NCBI GenBank assembly: GCA_015662935.1
Contig: DQTF01000081.1
Span: 1 to 8,325 of the forward strand
Source of the DNA: Crocinitomicaceae bacterium
GTDB lineage: Bacteria; Bacteroidota; Bacteroidia; Flavobacteriales_D; Crocinitomicaceae
Length of the DNA: 8,325 nucleotides
Direction: 5' to 3'
The translations under genes and the position numbers were made by a program. Below, piece after piece: positions 1 through 6,626 of the stretch. The stretch's first letter is position 1, and every line of letters starts with the position of its first letter. The notes under the pieces were generated by a model. That model did not search any database and was not told the origin of the DNA. It saw only the letters and a list, made by a program, of their open reading frames with translations.

Positions 1-466
1 ATAAGGTTCTGTTAAGTGTAGCAGTATTAAAATCTGTTCCAAAAGGAATACCTAATACAGAGGTTGTTTGGTCGATTATATTTGTATTTGGGTCAATATA
101 AGTTGCTGAATTAAAATTGTTTCCTTTGGTTATTTTTACTTTTCCATTTGAAACAAGGTTACTACCAAAAGCATTAGTATTATAGCCTAAACGAATAAGG
201 CAGTTATCAAAATAAACACCACTATTATCACTTGCCAAAATGTCAAATTCAAAAAAGCGAACATTAGCACTATCGGTCATTGTTTCGTTAACCAATTGAA
301 GGTGTAGTGTATGTGTACTTTTAGTTGTTGGTGTATTTTGATGTTCTTTTTTATATTTTGAGTTGGCAATAAATTGATTATAATTAACAATATTACTTTG
401 ATAGTTAACGTTCTTTTTTACTAAACCACCGTTTGATAAAACACTTTTTTTTTGGTAGCAGATTGA
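1..466 (-). pseudogene. Downstream part of a frame-interrupted exported protein; runs off the left edge
   Basis: Reading leftward from just after a TAA at 469-467, one minus-strand frame stays open to the window edge, about 155 codons. It has no start codon near its beginning; the first ATG is well inside, at the Met of NETMTDSANVRFFEF. It therefore cannot plausibly be an independent gene. It joins the upstream gene (ATG at 1071) if the A9 tract at 453-445 is read with a -1 shift or gains one A: ...SATKK then SVLSNGGLVKKN. The sequence is rich in Asn, Thr and Ser, with stretches such as ILASDNSGVYFDNCLIRLGY and LGIPFGTDFNTATLNRTL, resembling a beta-rich extracellular domain of Bacteroidota cell-surface proteins. 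The true C-terminus, where a T9SS sorting domain would be expected, lies outside the window. The family is not recognised with certainty. The open frame is seen; the link to the upstream gene is inferred. Confidence 0.7.
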
Positions 467-1071
467 TTAGTTTCTACTTGGCTATCTGTTTCTATCTTTT
501 TTTGAGGTTCATCTAAGTAGTTAATCCCATATTTTTCTTTTAAGTAGTTGGCTAAATCCTGTTTAGTTTTATAGCAAATATTATGATTGGAATTATTTAA
601 CCCATAACAACTCCTTCTGTTCAAATCAATTTTCATTGGTTTAAATTTGTAGGGTTGTACCACTATATTGTTATTTGTTTCTCTTTTTAAAGTTGCAGAT
701 ACGGTGTTTATTTCTGTAAAGAAAATACCTGCACGTTTCAAGTAAGGAATATAGTTTTCGTATTGACCAGCGTTATTTAAATGGTCATAACTTAATTTTG
801 TGATAATTTCTACATATCCTGTATCAAGGTATTCTTTACCTTTTAAAACACGTGTTACTTTTACAAGATAAGAAGTGTTGGTAGTATATAAACTCGCTAA
901 TCCATATTCACCTTCTCCTGTGGTATTAGTATTTACTTTGCCTGTACTATCAATAAAAAATTCAGTAGCAGAGATTACTACACCTTCAAAAATAATTGGA
1001 GGCTGTTCGTTTTGTTGAGTATATCCTACTAAAGTTATAATGATGGTTAGGATTAATATTATATTTTTCAT
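421..1071 (-). CDS. N-terminal part of an exported surface protein, prematurely stopped after an A9 tract
   Basis: As read, this encodes 216 residues starting at ATG 1071, with an A-rich leader and no clear Shine-Dalgarno site. Residues 1-19 form a signal peptide: MKN, a hydrophobic run of Ile and Leu, then GYTQQ. Residues about 27-85 (IIFEGVVIS ... SYLVKVTRVLKG) resemble the N-terminal beta-domain seen in many T9SS-exported Bacteroidota proteins, where an 'FEG.V' strand is followed by 'V.KV.KG'. A Lys/Glu/Thr/Gln-rich linker (about 175-210) leads to the A9 tract at 453-445. The frame then adds only KVFYQTVV and stops at TAG 423-421, while the -1 frame continues for at least 155 codons. The gene begins 34 nt after the propeller gene on the same strand, so the two may be co-transcribed. 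The intact product is likely secreted or surface-attached; its function is unknown. Confidence 0.6.
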   Translation of the reverse strand: MKNIILILTIIITLVGYTQQNEQPPIIFEGVVISATEFFIDSTGKVNTNTTGEGEYGLASLYTTNTSYLVKVTRVLKGKEYLDTGYVEIITKLSYDHLNNAGQYENYIPYLKRAGIFFTEINTVSATLKRETNNNIVVQPYKFKPMKIDLNRRSCYGLNNSNHNICYKTKQDLANYLKEKYGINYLDEPQKKIETDSQVETNQSATKKKVFYQTVV

Positions 1072-1105
1072 AATTCTTGTTTTTCAATGTTTAAAGTTAC
1101 AATTT

Positions 1106-2202
1106 TCATTCCAAGTTTAATTTTTTTTCGGAATTACCGCTAACGTATTTATATATTCCATGTTTATCGGTTCCCAACCAAAGTTCTCCTTGATTATCTT
1201 TATAGAAAGATGTAGGGGAAATATTTCTTTCACCATCTCTGATAAAAAAAGGTATCAGTTCTTCCCCATTATTTAACCATAATCCATCTTCTTGGGCAAA
1301 CATTAATAAATCTCCATTTTTGTCAGTTTGCATTGAATAGAAATATAAATTCTCTTCCCCTATATTTTCTATCCCAACTTGGCGTTTATAGTTTATAGAT
1401 TTTAGTCCGTCTCCTTCTTGTTCATTTGGCAACAGTGAGTATTTGTAATTCGCATTGGATATCCAATAGTTTCCATTTTGATCTTCTGCTATAGAGCGAA
1501 CACCAAAATTACCACCTTCAGGTGTTTCTATCAAATGCTTTTCATGCATCCAACTAATTTCTTTTCCATCAAATAAATAAATACCCAAGTTAGAAGTGCC
1601 AAACCAGATATTACCTTTACTGTCTTCATAAATTGAATAAATCGCATAAGGGTTAATGGTGCTGTTGGGATTTTTCTTGTAGAATTCATCCTCCATTTTT
1701 TTTTTGGAAATTTTAAGTGATATAGATTTTCTCCATCAAAACGATAAGGTCCACTTTTATCTCATCCAATTCTGAACCATAAGTCTCCTGGTTCTGACTT
1801 CCACTCATTCTCTGATTCATTAATATGGACAACAGGTAAAGTGGTGAATTTTACTCCATCGTATTTGTAAACATCTTCTGGAGTGTCGAAATAAAGATTC
1901 CCGAAATTATCCTCTTGAACACTTATAAATCTATAACTACTAAGGCCATCATCTGAAGTGAAAAGAGTAAGGCTGTTTCCATCATATCTATATACTCCTT
2001 TTTCCTTACTCGAAAACCAAAAGTTATTCTTTTCATCTTGGTAAATTATTCTTGCTTTTGAATCAAGATTCGTTTTTTTATCACTTTTAGATGATGGTTT
2101 GAGTAGTATTGATGCTTTGTCAATCTTGTTTTGGTCATTACAAGAGGAGAGTGTTGTTATAATGCTAAACAGAATGACAATGCTAAGGTATATTTTCTTC
2201 AT
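1106..2202 (-). pseudogene. Reg_prop beta-propeller lipoprotein, broken by a TGA and an A10 frame change
   Basis: The restored reading is about 365 residues. The best start is ATG 2202 (MKKIYLSIVILFS), which gives a lipoprotein signal with lipobox L18-S19-S20-C21; an open extension to ATG 2271 lacks any signal-like sequence. Propeller repeats of the type 'I..D..GN.WF.....G.YRYDG' recur about six times: KNNFWFSSKEKGVYRYDG, GNLYFDTPEDVYKYDG, GPYRFDGENLYHLKF, GNIWFGTSNLGIYLFDG, GDLLMFAQEDGLWLNNG and GELWLGTDKHGIYKY. These match two-component-regulator propeller (Reg_prop) repeats, but no histidine kinase or DNA-binding module follows, so this is a stand-alone lipoprotein probably anchored in the outer membrane. 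Two lesions interrupt it. A TGA at 1764-1762 (codon 147) stands after WFRIG, and the frame changes at the A10 tract 1705-1696. The matching repeat GPYRFDGENLYHLKF lies between the lesions, so both fragments belong to one gene. The 3' fragment alone could start at ATG 1696 (196 aa). Confidence 0.78.
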
Positions 2203-2303
2203 TATCTTTTGATTGATTTTTTTAGTGGCTACCAATAATTGAGCACGTGTATCGGTGTACATATCCAACATGTTTCCTTAAAGGTAAGAAAAATGTTTAA
2301 CCC

Positions 2304-3848
2304 TTAATCTTCTCCCTCTCCCTCTACAACCAAATCTCTCTTAGGCCTCAAAGCCTCTTTCCAAGAAAAATCTTTGATAAACATTTCGTCTTTTTTAATC
2401 TGATCCATTGGGTAAAACGCACCGTCTGGTTTATCGAGATAGGTAATTCCAGAAATTTCACTGCTGTCGATGTCAATTCTCAAATCGCTTGCGTACAAAC
2501 GATTCATTCCTTGTCGTTTTTTGATAAAGGTAGAATCTGTTTTGATTTCTTCTTCTGGGTAGAAAATAGTGACTGCATTCCCGGTGACATTTGCTTGGTA
2601 TAAATCATTGTCTTTGAAATTTGCCACAATTTTCTTTCCTGCAATTTGGTTGTACAATGAATCTGTTTGAACCTCCATCACAATGGATGCTTTATCTAAA
2701 ATGTTGACTTGGTGAATCATTGTGTCAGAAAGGTGAATCGTGATTAATTCTCCTTTTAATTCGGCTATTTTTGCCCAAACAATAGGCTCTTTATTTAAGA
2801 AAATTAATTCTTGCAAACCGTCGAAAGTAATGCTGTCAGCGACGCATTGAACCTTCGTTGAGAATATTTTCGCGTTATGAAATGCCTTCATGACATCGTT
2901 ACTATCCAATTGTTCCATGAACAAGGTGTCGGCAAAAACATACATGGTATCGTCTTGCAAATATTTCGTTGCGTAAGCATTACCTGTTAAGAAAGAATAG
3001 TTGAGCGTATCAGAAGAATAAGCATAATCACCATTGAATTCCATGTTCTGTGTGGAGTCTTTGTAATACACATTTCCCAAACCAATGGAATAGCCTTCGT
3101 TTGGATTGTACATTAAGGTGTCTCCAGAAATGTAATCTTTCTCCTTAGAAATCCATGCGTTGCGTTGCAAAGATCCTTCTCGCGTATCGGTATTGTACCA
3201 ACCTTCTTCGCAATACATGGCTGCATCGTTGGCAACGATATCCGTTGGTCCAAAGAAGAATACTTTCTTTTGACTGTACACATATTGCAAAGTGTCCGTT
3301 TCCATATGCAAGTCTTGTCTGTCATAAACGACATTCTTACTGAAGAAAAAATTCTTAGAGTTAGGGTGGAAATATCCAACTCTGCTGGTTAACACTTCTT
3401 GTGTGAGAATGCTTTCTACACGTCCTCCGTAATGGTAATGCGCTTGTCCTTTTTTTGTGTCGTAGTCCAAGGTGTCTGTGGTCAATTTGAATTCGTTGTC
3501 GCGGACTCTCACGTTGCCCCATAATTTTGCTTTGCCTGTTCTCCCGTTATAGTAAAGTGAATCACAAAATAGGTTCAAAGTGTCGTTTTTATTGATTTGG
3601 ACGTGACCATATGCTCTCACGGCTTTCTGATTCTTAAAATAATGGGCAGAATCGCAATACATGTCATTTCCTAGGTAGAGAAAGTGAACATTACCGATGA
3701 GTCTTCCGTAACCAGTATTCTCATCAAATTCATAGAAATCAGAACCAGGAAGTAACTCAATATCATCTTGAGAATAACTTTGGAGTGAAACCAAAAAAAG
3801 TGCGCTTAGGAACAGCGCACTTTTCAATATGTTTATTTTTGCAATCAA
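2304..3848 (-). CDS. OstA/LptA-like LPS-transport periplasmic protein
   Basis: A 514-residue exported protein. The start is TTG at 3848, inside the TTGA overlap with the purA stop. No ATG or GTG lies before the signal peptide (residues 1-27, hydrophobic KSALFLSALFLVSL then SYSQ), so TTG is the only start that keeps it. From about residue 36 the protein has the OstA/LptA pattern: GRLIGNVHFLY, AVRAYGHVQI, GKAKLWGNVRV, then repeated 'DTL.Y' turns (NDTLNLF, CDSLYYN, TDTLDYD, TDTLQYV, GDTLMYN, SDTLNYS, ADTLFME). This fits a long stack of beta-jellyroll rungs like the Bacteroidota OstA_2 family. In that family the fold forms a hydrophobic groove for lipid A or LPS across the periplasm; the role here is inferred from the family. 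The protein is far longer than E. coli LptA (about 185 aa) and lacks a clear LptD barrel. It is last in the fur-STAS-purA operon and ends in an acidic tail (EGEGED). I see no terminator downstream. Confidence 0.86.
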   Translation of the reverse strand: MIAKINILKSALFLSALFLVSLQSYSQDDIELLPGSDFYEFDENTGYGRLIGNVHFLYLGNDMYCDSAHYFKNQKAVRAYGHVQINKNDTLNLFCDSLYYNGRTGKAKLWGNVRVRDNEFKLTTDTLDYDTKKGQAHYHYGGRVESILTQEVLTSRVGYFHPNSKNFFFSKNVVYDRQDLHMETDTLQYVYSQKKVFFFGPTDIVANDAAMYCEEGWYNTDTREGSLQRNAWISKEKDYISGDTLMYNPNEGYSIGLGNVYYKDSTQNMEFNGDYAYSSDTLNYSFLTGNAYATKYLQDDTMYVFADTLFMEQLDSNDVMKAFHNAKIFSTKVQCVADSITFDGLQELIFLNKEPIVWAKIAELKGELITIHLSDTMIHQVNILDKASIVMEVQTDSLYNQIAGKKIVANFKDNDLYQANVTGNAVTIFYPEEEIKTDSTFIKKRQGMNRLYASDLRIDIDSSEISGITYLDKPDGAFYPMDQIKKDEMFIKDFSWKEALRPKRDLVVEGEGED

Positions 3849-5125
3849 GCTAATACTTTATTGTTAAGAGTTTGTGTTCTGTCTGGTCCAACCGAGACAA
3901 CCGTAATCGGAACTTCCAATTTTTGTTCCAAATACGTAACGTATGCTTTTAATTCTGCCGGAGCATCTTCAAAAGATGATAATTTTGTTGTGTCGCAGTT
4001 CCACGCTTTGATTTCTTCATAAACAGGAACGACCTCAACATCATTAACGTCGTAAGGGAAGTAATCGTATCTTTCTCCGTCAATTAAATAATGTGTACAT
4101 GCTTTAATTGTATCGAAATTGTCTAAAACATCTGCTTTCATCATTGACAATTCGGAAACACCGTTGATCATGATTGCATATTTCAATTGAGGAATATCTA
4201 TCCATCCGCATCTTCTAGGTCGACCAGTTGTTGCGCCAAATTCAAAACCTTCTTTTCTGATTTTTTCTCCCACTTCATCTTCGAGTTCAGTAGGGAAAGG
4301 ACCGCTTCCAACACGTGTGCAATACGCTTTAAAAATACCGATAACGTCACCGATGCGTGTAGGTGCAACACCAAGTCCTGTACAGGTTCCAGCAGTCACT
4401 GTGTTAGAAGATGTTACAAAAGGATAGGTTCCGAAATCAATGTCTAGCATTGTTCCTTGTGCACCTTCTGCCAAAATTTTCTTCCCTGCTTTTAATGCGT
4501 CGTTGATGTATTGTTCACTGTCAATAGCATCGAGTTCTTTTAGTTTTTCGATAGCATCCATCCAAGGGCCTTCTAATTCATCCAAGTTGTATTCAAAATC
4601 AGGAAAACGTTGCAACATTGCTTTGTGTTTTTCAACGAGAGCTTTGTATTTATCTTCAAATTTTGGAGAATAAATATCGCCAACACGCAAACCATTTCGA
4701 CCTGTCTTGTCCATGTACGTCGGTCCAATCCCCTTCAAGGTAGAACCAATTTTGTTTTTTCCTTTTGCTGCTTCAGAAGCGGCATCTAGAATTCTATGCG
4801 TTGGGAGAATAAGGTGTGCTTTTTTCGAAATAATCAAACGAGAAGGAATGTCAATGTTGAATGGTTTCAACTTATCTAGTTCTTCTTGGAAGATCACAGG
4901 GTCAATTACAACGCCATTTCCAACTAGGTTCATAACCCCATCTCTAAAAATTCCGGAAGGAATGGTATGTAATACGTGTTTCGTTCCTTCGAACTCAAGT
5001 GTGTGACCTGCATTTGGTCCTCCTTGAAAACGAGCAATGATATCGTATTTTGGTGTTAGTACATCGACGATTTTTCCTTTTCCTTCGTCACCCCATTGTA
5101 ATCCTAAAAGTACATCTACTTTCAT
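3845..5125 (-). CDS. purA: Adenylosuccinate synthetase
   Basis: PurA joins IMP and aspartate using GTP to form adenylosuccinate, the committed step toward AMP; it is cytoplasmic and acts as a dimer. At 426 residues the length is normal for the family. The N-terminal GTP-binding and catalytic motif is WGDEGKGK at 11-18, with the catalytic Asp13. The GGPNAGHT motif at 35-42 places the second catalytic residue at His41, the same numbering as in E. coli PurA. GSTLKGIGPTYMDK (about 127-140), AEGAQGTMLDIDFGTYPFVT, the aspartate-loop region TTGRPRRCGW and the C-terminal SVGPDRTQT are all present. No key residue is missing. The start ATG 5125 overlaps the STAS gene stop (ATGA, 4 nt), and its own stop overlaps the TTG start of the OstA-like gene, so translation is probably coupled along the operon. 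Confidence 0.98.
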   Translation of the reverse strand: MKVDVLLGLQWGDEGKGKIVDVLTPKYDIIARFQGGPNAGHTLEFEGTKHVLHTIPSGIFRDGVMNLVGNGVVIDPVIFQEELDKLKPFNIDIPSRLIISKKAHLILPTHRILDAASEAAKGKNKIGSTLKGIGPTYMDKTGRNGLRVGDIYSPKFEDKYKALVEKHKAMLQRFPDFEYNLDELEGPWMDAIEKLKELDAIDSEQYINDALKAGKKILAEGAQGTMLDIDFGTYPFVTSSNTVTAGTCTGLGVAPTRIGDVIGIFKAYCTRVGSGPFPTELEDEVGEKIRKEGFEFGATTGRPRRCGWIDIPQLKYAIMINGVSELSMMKADVLDNFDTIKACTHYLIDGERYDYFPYDVNDVEVVPVYEEIKAWNCDTTKLSSFEDAPAELKAYVTYLEQKLEVPITVVSVGPDRTQTLNNKVLA

Positions 5126-5475
5126 TGAACTTGTTTAAATTGATTGATTGCTTCCTTCTGGTTTTCACAGATGGTATATATTTCATTCAGTTTGGAGATG
5201 GCAAATATTTTTTCAACATTGCCAGTTACTCCAGTTAATACTAATTCACCTCCCATAATTCTTGATTTAGTCAATGTACGCATGAAAAAGCCAATCCCAG
5301 AAGAATTCGTGTGCGTTAATTGCGTCAAATCAAAAACGATTCTGTAATAATTCTGATTCAGGTAATCAAAAACGATTTTTTCTAGTTCAAGATAATCATC
5401 GTCGGTTGTGATTTTCCCTGTTAATTCGTAAATGATAACAGGATCTTCTATGTTTATTTGATACGTTAAGTTCAT
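5122..5475 (-). CDS. STAS-domain protein, anti-anti-sigma (SpoIIAA/RsbV) type
   Basis: A 117-residue single-domain protein. The STAS core shows as VIIYELTGKIT (13-23), then YRIVFDLTQLTHTNSSGIG (44-62), then GGELVLTGVTGNVEKIFAISKLN (75-97). In SpoIIAA and RsbV the segment before the second helix reads D-S-S-G and its first Ser is phosphorylated by a partner kinase. Here it is N57-S58-S59-G60, so Ser58 is the candidate phosphorylation site, with Asp replaced by Asn. The protein is likely a cytoplasmic phospho-switch, but no kinase, phosphatase or anti-sigma partner is encoded in the window. It starts 1 nt after the Fur-family stop (TGATATG) and overlaps purA by 4 nt, so it is surely co-transcribed with both. 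The family assignment is strong; the regulatory target is unknown. Confidence 0.9.
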   Translation of the reverse strand: MNLTYQINIEDPVIIYELTGKITTDDDYLELEKIVFDYLNQNYYRIVFDLTQLTHTNSSGIGFFMRTLTKSRIMGGELVLTGVTGNVEKIFAISKLNEIYTICENQKEAINQFKQVQ

Positions 5476-5476
5476 A

Positions 5477-5926
5477 TCAGTCTTTTTTTGAGTTTTTCTT
5501 TACTCCATAGAAATAAAGAGAATGATGTTGTATTTCTACATCGAAAATTTCTTCGATGGTAGCCTTAATGTTTTGAATTCTAGGGTCACAAAATTCGAGT
5601 AATTCTCCGGTATCAGTTAATACAACGTGATCGTGTTGCTTAGAACCATGAGACTTTTCGAACTGAGCAATGTTTTTTCCGAATTGATGTTTCCGAACTA
5701 AATTACAGGCTAAAAGTAAGTCGATAGTATTGTAAAGTGTCGCTCTCGAAACTCGGTAATTTTTATTCTTCATCTTTATATACAAAGCTTCGATATCGAA
5801 GTGACCGTCATAGGTGTATATTTCATCAAGTATAGCGAATCTCTCTGGCGTTTTTCGATGCTGATTTTGCTCCAGATAAGCGGAGAAAATATTTTTGACC
5901 TTAATACGTAATTCTTCTTGAATCAT
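5477..5926 (-). CDS. Fur-family transcriptional regulator
   Basis: A 149-residue, metal-dependent winged-helix repressor family member. The DNA-binding domain covers about residues 23-90 (RKTPERFAILDEIY), with recognition helix VSRATLYNTIDLL (59-71). The Tyr-Asn pair matches PerR-type helices more than the Tyr-Arg of E. coli Fur. The C-terminal dimerisation domain has QHDHVVLTDTGELLEFCD (97-114) and ends with HHSLYFYG. The CxxC pairs that hold structural zinc in many Fur proteins are absent. Aligned by eye to E. coli Fur, the H33/E81/H88/H90 site is kept (H42, E90, H98, H100). In the H87/D89/E108/H125 site two ligands have become Gln (Q97, Q118). The metal or signal sensed cannot be told from sequence, so no symbol is given. 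It is first in the operon with STAS, purA and the OstA-like gene. Confidence 0.93.
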   Translation of the reverse strand: MIQEELRIKVKNIFSAYLEQNQHRKTPERFAILDEIYTYDGHFDIEALYIKMKNKNYRVSRATLYNTIDLLLACNLVRKHQFGKNIAQFEKSHGSKQHDHVVLTDTGELLEFCDPRIQNIKATIEEIFDVEIQHHSLYFYGVKKNSKKD

Positions 5927-5944
5927 CCTTCACTAGGTAAGCAA

Positions 5945-5952
5945 CAAAATTA
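5945..5952 (-). promoter_or_regulatory. Candidate -7 promoter element for the Fur-STAS-purA-OstA operon
   Basis: On the minus strand this reads TAATTTTG, a full match to the Bacteroidota -7 consensus TAnnTTTG, about 18 nt upstream of the Fur-family ATG (5926). No TTG is found at the usual distance for a -33 element, so support is partial. The predicted transcript would have a very short leader. Confidence 0.4.
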
Positions 5953-6033
5953 AAGCTTTAAAACCGATTAACTAGCGTTGGAAAGGGTAAAGTTGAAGGA
6001 GTTTTCAACAACTTATCATTATTTACTTTATTG

Positions 6034-6133
6034 GAGAGTGGAGTAATGAGTTAGAAGTGGACACTCTATAGAATGTCTACTTCTAACTCCTCGATTTTTC
6101 TAGTACCAACTTCCAACTTCCCACTCCACACTC
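6034..6133. repeat. Intergenic palindromic repeat, nested inverted repeats
   Basis: The 216-bp gap 5927-6142 holds a strong palindrome. At 6048-6089 a 42-nt near-perfect inverted repeat starts GAGTTAGAAGT, is centred on CTATAG (6066-6071) and ends ACTTCTAACTC; of 18 arm positions one is a G-U pair and one a mismatch. Around it, 6034-6058 and 6109-6133 form a second, imperfect inverted pair (19 of 25 positions). These share the short words GAGTGGAGT, GTTAGAAG and GTTGGAAG. The inner left arm can therefore pair with either of two right arms. Both neighbouring genes are on the minus strand, and on that strand no T-run follows the hairpin, so it is not a typical terminator for the TerB-like gene. 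The rest of the gap contains only the putative operon promoter. It may be a dispersed REP-like element; this window has a single copy. Confidence 0.75.
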
Positions 6134-6142
6134 AATTAAAGT

Positions 6143-6568
6143 TTACTTCAAAAGCGTCTCTAAAATCTCATCCTTATGAACTCCTGATAGTGCATGTTCT
6201 AAAATCTCAGGAGCATGTTTTTCAACTTGTTCTTTGTTAAAACCTAACGCAAATCCGTATTTCTCAACCAATTTTTCTTCGGCAGGATCAACAACTCCGT
6301 CAACAACAACCATTTGAATAAATTGAATAAAACGTTCAAAACGTTCTTCCTTCCCTAAAGGCGGTAACATTGGATAAGAATCTGGGTTGTTGATAATCTC
6401 AGATACTTGTTCTTGTGTTAATGACAAACGCTTTGCTGTTCTAGCAAGTAGTTTAACTTCTGCATCGTCGATTCTTCCATCAACTCTCGCAAGCATAATT
6501 AAGTTATTGAATACCCCCTTGTCAGACGACTGTTCTCCTGACTCAAATAATTGTGCAATTGTTCCCAT
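6143..6568 (-). CDS. TerB-like protein
   Basis: The preferred start is ATG 6568 (MGTIAQLFESGEQ), giving 141 residues. An upstream ATG at 6655 would add 29 residues and overlap gmhA by 29 nt. A well-formed promoter at 6592-6621 lies inside that extension, so the shorter form is favoured. The protein is all-helical with two acidic repeats typical of the TerB fold: LARVDGRIDDAEVKLLART (first half) and VVVDGVVDPAEEKLVEKYG (second half). The paired DG.(I/V)D..E motifs are the proposed metal-binding sites in TerB (tellurite-resistance B-like) proteins. There is no signal peptide or membrane segment, so it is likely cytoplasmic. Despite the family name, no other ter gene is present and a tellurite role should not be assumed. 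It follows gmhA on the same strand but probably also has its own promoter. Confidence 0.82.
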   Translation of the reverse strand: MGTIAQLFESGEQSSDKGVFNNLIMLARVDGRIDDAEVKLLARTAKRLSLTQEQVSEIINNPDSYPMLPPLGKEERFERFIQFIQMVVVDGVVDPAEEKLVEKYGFALGFNKEQVEKHAPEILEHALSGVHKDEILETLLK

Positions 6569-6591
6569 TTGTTGTTCTAAAATAATTGGCG

Positions 6592-6621
6592 CAAAGATAA
6601 TGTATTCAAGATGCTTTGCAA
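6592..6621 (-). promoter_or_regulatory. Bacteroidota-type promoter for the TerB-like gene
   Basis: On the minus strand, TTG at 6621-6619 is followed by 19 nt and then TATCTTTG at 6599-6592, matching the Bacteroidota arrangement TTG-N(about 19)-TAnnTTTG in both elements and spacing. Transcription would begin near 6586, about 17 nt before ATG 6568. The -33 element lies just past the gmhA stop codon, so the TerB-like gene can be expressed apart from gmhA. It also argues against the longer start at 6655. This is the best promoter in the window. Confidence 0.65.
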
Positions 6622-6626
6622 CAGAT

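Noticed and set aside
1762..1764. TGA recoded as Trp (alternative genetic code) to keep the propeller gene intact
   Set aside because: TGA ends the Fur-family gene (5479-5477), the STAS gene (5124-5122) and purA (3847-3845) at natural family lengths, so it is an ordinary stop here.
2203..2271. Start of the propeller lipoprotein at ATG 2271, adding 23 residues
   Set aside because: The added stretch (MLDMYTDTRAQ...) is polar and would bury the lipoprotein signal that begins at ATG 2202. I could not identify it as part of another gene either.
4187..5006. Plus-strand open frames opposite purA (60-100 codons), and similar ones opposite the OstA-like gene, fur/STAS and gmhA
   Set aside because: These are antisense shadows of strongly identified genes, with no family resemblance, promoter or ribosome site of their own.
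6048..6098. Palindrome plus the T5 run at 6094-6098 read as a plus-strand terminator
   Set aside because: No plus-strand gene lies upstream to be terminated; both neighbours are on the minus strand, and the T-run is short and spaced from the stem.
6034..6133. CRISPR array or tandem repeat
   Set aside because: The repeated words are inverted and unevenly spaced, with no regular repeat-spacer unit and no cas gene.
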